From assembly GCA_035384565.1 (NCBI GenBank), contig DAOOIT010000016.1, positions 39,903 to 103,902 on the forward strand: DNA of 64,000 nucleotides, in the 5' to 3' direction. Every line of letters begins with the position of its first letter. Position 1 is the stretch's first letter. Made by a program: the position numbers and the translations under genes. Positions 60,058-64,000 of this stretch are shown piece after piece. The notes under the pieces are model-generated. The model ran no database searches, was not told the origin of the DNA, and saw only the letters and a list, made by a program, of their open reading frames with translations. This stretch comes from Planctomycetota bacterium (lineage in GTDB: Bacteria > Planctomycetota > PUPC01 > DSUN01).

Positions 60058-60085
60058 AGTGTACAGGATCGCCGGGCCATTGCAA
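60058..60085 (-). promoter_or_regulatory. Promoter of the SDR gene
   Basis: Minus strand TTGCAA (60085-60080), a 16-base spacer, TACACT (60063-60058). The start would be near 60051. Confidence 0.45.
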
Positions 60086-60177
60086 CCCAGGCAAGTGCCG
60101 GGGAGCCATGCCCTCGGGTTGGGCGAGGTTGCGGTGGTCTCCGAGCCGGCCGCGGCAGCGTGAGGTGTGGCCTCCGC

Positions 60178-63100
60178 CTAACGTCGCAGGCGCAGGGCAG
60201 GGTCGCCGAGGAGCTGGTAGAGCCGCGCGGCCGGCGGGCAGACGGCCGACGCCTTCAGCGCGACGTCGCCCAGCACGGCCGGGCCGGGCGCGAAGGCGTG
60301 GCGGAAGAACTCGGCCCCCATCGTCTTGGCCGCGCTGTTCTCAGACATGCCGGTCGGCCCCCAGAAGGCGATGCCCCCGCCCCCATCCTGCAACACCAGG
60401 GCGAGGCCGAGACACCGATAGCCAGGCATCTCGAACCTTCCGGCGATGCAGGTGAAGGCCGTGACCACCGGCAGGCGGCTGCCGTTGCTCAACGAGCCCG
60501 CATCCCTCACAGTCAGCAACCCATCGCTCGCGAACCGGTCCATGCCGCCGTGCCCGATGTAGTTCAGCAGGAACGCGCCGCGGTTCAGGGCGTTCAGCAG
60601 GCCCGCCCGGGCGTCTCGGAGCGGCATCTGCGGCAGGTAGAATCTGCTCACGTCATAGGGGGCCGGCACCAGGCCGCCCAGGTCATCGCTGTCCTGCGGG
60701 AACTGGCCCGCGTTCCTGTCCGGCTGGTCGGCGGCGAGGACGACGCTCTTGGTCCACGGCCCGCCCGCCGCCTCATAGGCGATGATCTTGCCCACGAGGG
60801 TGGCGAGTTCGCCCGCCGTGGCCGCCGGCAGGCGCCCGACGGCGAAGCCCGCGTCGGGGGCGAACTGCGTGTCCGCCGCGAACAGCCCATAGTCCGTCGC
60901 CACCAGCAGCGGCGGAATCAGGTTATCGCCGTAGCCCAGGTAGTCTTTGTAGTCGAACGTGCCGTGCCCCGCCAGCACGGCGTAGCGGGGGCCGGTCTTC
61001 CACGTGCCGCGCGCCAGGGCGAGGAAGGTCTGGATCGCGTGCGGGTCGGCGATGCCGTGGTTGAACTCATCGTAGATGTCCTCGAGGTCCACCACCACGG
61101 CCTTGAGGCCCTGGCTCCGACGGTACGAGGCCAGCGCCTCTGCCCCGTCCAGGAAGACGCCGGGCGCCACCACCACGTAGTCGGCCTGGTTCCCCCGCCA
61201 GGTGAGGCGCGACGGCACGTCGAGCTCGACCGACACCGGGGTCTTCACCGCCGCCGGCGCCACCGCCAGATAGGCGCTCCCCGCAGAGGCCGAGAGGCTC
61301 ACGCGGTAGAGGTTCTCCAGCTTCTCCACGCTCGTGCCGTCCACCACGGCGGGTTCGAGAGGGGCCGTCACATCAAACACCCAGATCGCCGGGCCGCTGA
61401 AGCCTTCGATGGTCAGGACATCCCCCTCGGCGCGGCACAGCAGGCTATCGTCCACCGCCCGGCACAGCCGCGGATAGGCCAGGTCGAAGGCATCCACATA
61501 GAAGATGCTATAAGGAACCCCCGCGTCGCGCAGTCCGGTCACCGTGACCAGGTTGTCGCCGGGGACGAGGAGTTGCGCGCCGACGCTCAGCGCGAGGGTG
61601 CAGCCATCCGTGCCGCCCCACCGCCCCTCGCCGATGGGGGTGCCATTGAGGCTCACGACGACATGATGGTTGGGGTTCGCCGCGCACTGGGTGGCGCCCT
61701 TGAGTCGCACGGTCAGGGTCGCCGTGCCGGTTCCCGCGGCATCGGGCGCCGCCAACCGGAAGGTGGGGCTGCCCAGCGCCCGGTCGCCCGCCACCACATA
61801 GTCCCATAGCCAGAAGTCCGCCTCAGGGTCGGTGAAGAGGCCGGTGGCGGGATAGCGGTTGACTTCGGCATGGACGGTGTCGCGGAACGTCCCCGGAGCC
61901 GCGTCCGCCGCTGCGCCGCTGCCGCCCACCGTGGCCATGAGCAGCCCGCGCTCATGCCGCAGCCAGTAGACATTGGAGTCCGTGTAGATGCTGCCCGCCA
62001 CAGGCTGGCCGAAGAAGTAGAGGCCCGTGCCGCCTTCGGCGGGGAGGTAGCGGACCGCCTTGCCCTGACAGGAGAGCGAGAGCATCCCGTTTCGGATCTG
62101 CGGACGCAGGCCGTTCTCGGCCACGCCCAGCAGGGGCGCGATTTCCGCGGCGCTGACGTAGTACAGCCCCGTCTCCCGCACCGTGATCTTCACGGCAGGC
62201 TGTGCCCCCGGCGCGGCGGCCACCGCCGCCTTGGCACGCAGGGCCCTGGCCTCGGCCTGGCCCTTTCGGCGGCCCGGCTCGTCGGCCGGCACGCCGGGCG
62301 CCCCCTGCCCCCACGTCCGCCGCGCCTTGCGGCTGTAGCCGGTGGCGGCCAGTTCCCCCGCCGCCTCCGCGAGGCCAACGGCGCCGGCGGCCTCGGCCAC
62401 GGTGACGCGGTAAGGGCCGTAGCTGCGCTCGCGCCCGCTGGTCTCCACCTCGACAAGCCGGTAGGTGTAGGTCTCGCCGGGCTTCGCCGACGGGTCCACC
62501 AGCCGATACGTGCCGCCTTCGGGCGACTGGAGCAATGCGGGCACGAGTTCGCTGCTCACGCGCTGATACTTCCCGCTCGCCTCGTTCAGCCGCTCGAGGT
62601 AGAAGCCGGCGGTCCCGAGTTCCGAGGCCGTCTCCCACTCGGCCACGACACGTCCGTGCTGAGCCGAGGCCCCGAACCCGGAGACGGCCACCGCGGTGGG
62701 GTAAGCGCCGTCCGTCCATCCGATGTTGATGGTTCCGGTGGGAGTGCCGCCCCCGGCAATGTCGCCGCTGGCGTCAAGGGTGCTATGGTCGTCCTTGTTC
62801 GGCACCGCGGCGAAGGCGAGGCGCCAGGGCGAGGCGGCCCACAGCGTCGGAACGTACGTCTGAAGATAGGCGCGGGAGATGGCGAAATCCACGAAGGTCG
62901 TGGTGCCGAAGTTGGCGGTATTCACTCCGTCCACGGTCCGCACATAGCCTTCGCCAGTCCTGCCCCCGCCATTGATGTCGGACGAGAGCTTGGAACTGGT
63001 GCTGCCGTCCACATCCTTGAACGCAACCGTGTTCCAGACACCCTGTCCCTTGTCGAAAACCTGCATCTCCAGCCCGCGATCGGTCCCGCTCGCCGTATAG

Positions 63101-63552
63101 GAGTCCCACGCGAATGCAAAGTCCGGCAGGCTGTCCCCATTGATGTCAATCATCACGTAGATCGTATCGCTGTACGTGGCGGCAGGGCTCTCGTCCACAC
63201 GGATGCGGAAGTACAGGTACGCCGAGTCCACGGCGCGATAGCCGCACGGGTCGGTCGCGTCGCCGACAAAGTCAATCCTGCTGGGCGGATTGGTTCCCCT
63301 CTTGTCCATTGGGTCGCTGAAGGGCCCGTTGCTCTGTCTGAGCATGACCCACTGGTCCTCAGCGGGCCACCCCGTGTACGTGCCGCCGTACTGCGCCACC
63401 TCCGTTCCGCTCGAGAGGGACGCCATGGCCAGAAACACGACGGCCAGAGCTGCGAACCTCGCGTCGTGAGTTGCGCGGAGGGAGCGCCCTGCCTCAGCCG
63501 CTCTGCCCATGAGCGCGCGCGTAGCCCATGCCCAAGCACCCGTTGTCTTCAT
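60178..63552 (-). CDS. Secreted C25 (gingipain-like) cysteine peptidase
   Basis: 1124 residues with an N-terminal signal (FAALAVVFLAMASLSSG). Residues about 50-290 are beta-rich (IDFVGDATDPCGYRAVD, YVMIDINGDSLPDFAFAWDS), and a fibronectin-type region follows (GFYLERLNEASGKYQRVSSE). The middle contains the C25 propeptide-like area. The catalytic domain at about 800-1124 has LNYIGHGG (His1001) and VTAFTCIAGRFEMPGY (Cys1035), the C25 dyad, so it should be active. Unlike typical type-IX-secreted gingipains there is no sorting domain at the C-terminus, which ends just after the catalytic domain. The physiological role is probably extracellular proteolysis. Confidence 0.85.
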   Translation of the reverse strand: MKTTGAWAWATRALMGRAAEAGRSLRATHDARFAALAVVFLAMASLSSGTEVAQYGGTYTGWPAEDQWVMLRQSNGPFSDPMDKRGTNPPSRIDFVGDATDPCGYRAVDSAYLYFRIRVDESPAATYSDTIYVMIDINGDSLPDFAFAWDSYTASGTDRGLEMQVFDKGQGVWNTVAFKDVDGSTSSKLSSDINGGGRTGEGYVRTVDGVNTANFGTTTFVDFAISRAYLQTYVPTLWAASPWRLAFAAVPNKDDHSTLDASGDIAGGGTPTGTINIGWTDGAYPTAVAVSGFGASAQHGRVVAEWETASELGTAGFYLERLNEASGKYQRVSSELVPALLQSPEGGTYRLVDPSAKPGETYTYRLVEVETSGRERSYGPYRVTVAEAAGAVGLAEAAGELAATGYSRKARRTWGQGAPGVPADEPGRRKGQAEARALRAKAAVAAAPGAQPAVKITVRETGLYYVSAAEIAPLLGVAENGLRPQIRNGMLSLSCQGKAVRYLPAEGGTGLYFFGQPVAGSIYTDSNVYWLRHERGLLMATVGGSGAAADAAPGTFRDTVHAEVNRYPATGLFTDPEADFWLWDYVVAGDRALGSPTFRLAAPDAAGTGTATLTVRLKGATQCAANPNHHVVVSLNGTPIGEGRWGGTDGCTLALSVGAQLLVPGDNLVTVTGLRDAGVPYSIFYVDAFDLAYPRLCRAVDDSLLCRAEGDVLTIEGFSGPAIWVFDVTAPLEPAVVDGTSVEKLENLYRVSLSASAGSAYLAVAPAAVKTPVSVELDVPSRLTWRGNQADYVVVAPGVFLDGAEALASYRRSQGLKAVVVDLEDIYDEFNHGIADPHAIQTFLALARGTWKTGPRYAVLAGHGTFDYKDYLGYGDNLIPPLLVATDYGLFAADTQFAPDAGFAVGRLPAATAGELATLVGKIIAYEAAGGPWTKSVVLAADQPDRNAGQFPQDSDDLGGLVPAPYDVSRFYLPQMPLRDARAGLLNALNRGAFLLNYIGHGGMDRFASDGLLTVRDAGSLSNGSRLPVVTAFTCIAGRFEMPGYRCLGLALVLQDGGGGIAFWGPTGMSENSAAKTMGAEFFRHAFAPGPAVLGDVALKASAVCPPAARLYQLLGDPALRLRR

Positions 63553-63632
63553 TGGGACCCCCCTTGACCGTGGAACCGCCCGTCACAGTCCCACGGTGCC
63601 CTCTAGCTATGTAGGATGCAACCCTAGGCAGG

Positions 63633-63661
63633 ATTGTAGGAGTCCGGGGAGCCGGAGTCAA
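63633..63661 (-). promoter_or_regulatory. Sigma-70-type promoter of the C25 peptidase gene
   Basis: Minus strand TTGACT (63661-63656), a 17-base spacer, TACAAT (63638-63633). The leader is about 75 bases and the region before the ATG at 63552 contains AAGGGGGG. Confidence 0.65.
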
Positions 63662-63779
63662 GGGGATTTGAAGGTTTTCGGCAAGCCCCCGCCGCGCCCG
63701 AGAGCGGGCGCCCTGGGTGTGGGCCGGAATTGCAGGCAGGGTGATTGTCTCTGGAGCCTGAAGGGCTCGCATGGGATAG

Positions 63780-63903
63780 CCCAGGGCAACGCCCTGGGAA
63801 CAAGACCGCCTCGCGGCAGCCCTGAAAGGGCGGAATAGACAGCCTCTATCTCGCCCCTTCAGGGCTGAACCCGTGAATCCCGCTGAACCCAGGGCGTTGC
63901 CCC
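63780..63903. repeat. Nested inverted-repeat element (family E)
   Basis: CCCAGGGC-aac-GCCCTGGG (63780-63798); AGCCCTGAAAGGGCG (63818-63832) facing CGCCCCTTCAGGGCT (63852-63866); then CCCAGGGCGTTGCCCC (63888-63903). Elements with CAGGGCGTTGCCC and CCCTTCAGGGCT stretches are common between genes in PVC and other bacteria. No gene is carried. Confidence 0.75.
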
Positions 63904-64000
63904 GATCTTTGCCCACATCTTCCGCGGGCTGGGGTCTAGGAGCCCGTCCAAGAATCCCCGTGGGCTGCGTTGCCGGCGCCAGCGGGGCGGATGCAAGGCG

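Larger units (their letters stand above)
63553..64000. other. End region: promoter, one long repeat element, no gene
   Basis: Holds the C25 promoter (63633-63661), then the nested inverted repeat at 63780-63903. The last ~95 bases have no recognised feature; the GC content and lack of any start with a ribosome-binding site suggest non-coding sequence or the edge of a gene outside the window. Confidence 0.5.

Overview
The window is a GC-rich stretch of bacterial chromosome carrying housekeeping genes and secreted-protein genes. No phage, transposase, CRISPR array, tRNA or rRNA is recognisable. Several features point to the PVC superphylum, most likely a planctomycete- or lentisphaera-like lineage; this placement is inference. 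They are a dnaG-rpoD-C4 zinc ribbon (CT398-like) cluster, a PEP-CTERM protein, an ECF sigma factor with a FecR-like partner, several secreted glycoside hydrolases of the GH123/DUF4091 and DUF5060 kinds, two Gfo/Idh/MocA oxidoreductases, a heparinase II/III-like protein, and many short palindromic repeats between genes.

Layout. Positions 1-264 hold the start of a leftward ceramidase-like gene. From 16448 down to 517 lies a long leftward array: a good promoter, an ECF sigma factor, a FecR-like repeat protein, an FMN-binding TPR-type lipo- or periplasmic protein, a NapH/NapG-like polyferredoxin, a DUF5060 hydrolase with a calcium-binding tail, two GH123-like enzymes flanking a seven-bladed SBBP propeller protein, and a chimeric pseudogene. 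Rightward genes follow: oxidoreductase (16811), HEAT-repeat protein (18328), heparinase-like protein broken by an in-frame TAG (20990-24175), PEP-CTERM protein (24240), LysE exporter (25046) and FAH-family hydrolase (25830). Then come a divergent pair for D-amino-acid metabolism (N-acyl-D-amino-acid deacylase and a D-serine dehydratase/D-threonine aldolase-like enzyme), wecB and proB.

From 31991 to 36206 is the leftward dnaG-rpoD-zinc ribbon cluster. From 47160 down to 36433 a tightly packed leftward array runs: degenerate receiver protein, groES, groEL, membrane protein, GldA/GldF/GldG-like ABC system, DUF4340 protein and an HtrA protease. Further right are an oxidoreductase, a TauE/SafE exporter with an Rrf2 regulator, a 0.9 kb repeat-filled gap, a divergent EamA transporter / carbon-nitrogen hydrolase pair, a sugar isomerase, a DNA methyltransferase overlapping dnaE, an SDR dehydrogenase and a C25 (gingipain-like) protease.

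The genes suggest a heterotroph that processes complex glycans outside the cytoplasm. The most unusual content is (a) the sigma/FecR/flavin/polyferredoxin genes directly upstream of secreted glycan enzymes, (b) a family of perfect hairpins with a shared loop but different, still fully paired stems, (c) 9-bp-period repeat blocks, (d) repeats that have entered coding sequence, and (e) the amber-split heparinase-like gene. Many promoters match the housekeeping sigma-70 pattern closely, so start sites could be placed for several genes.
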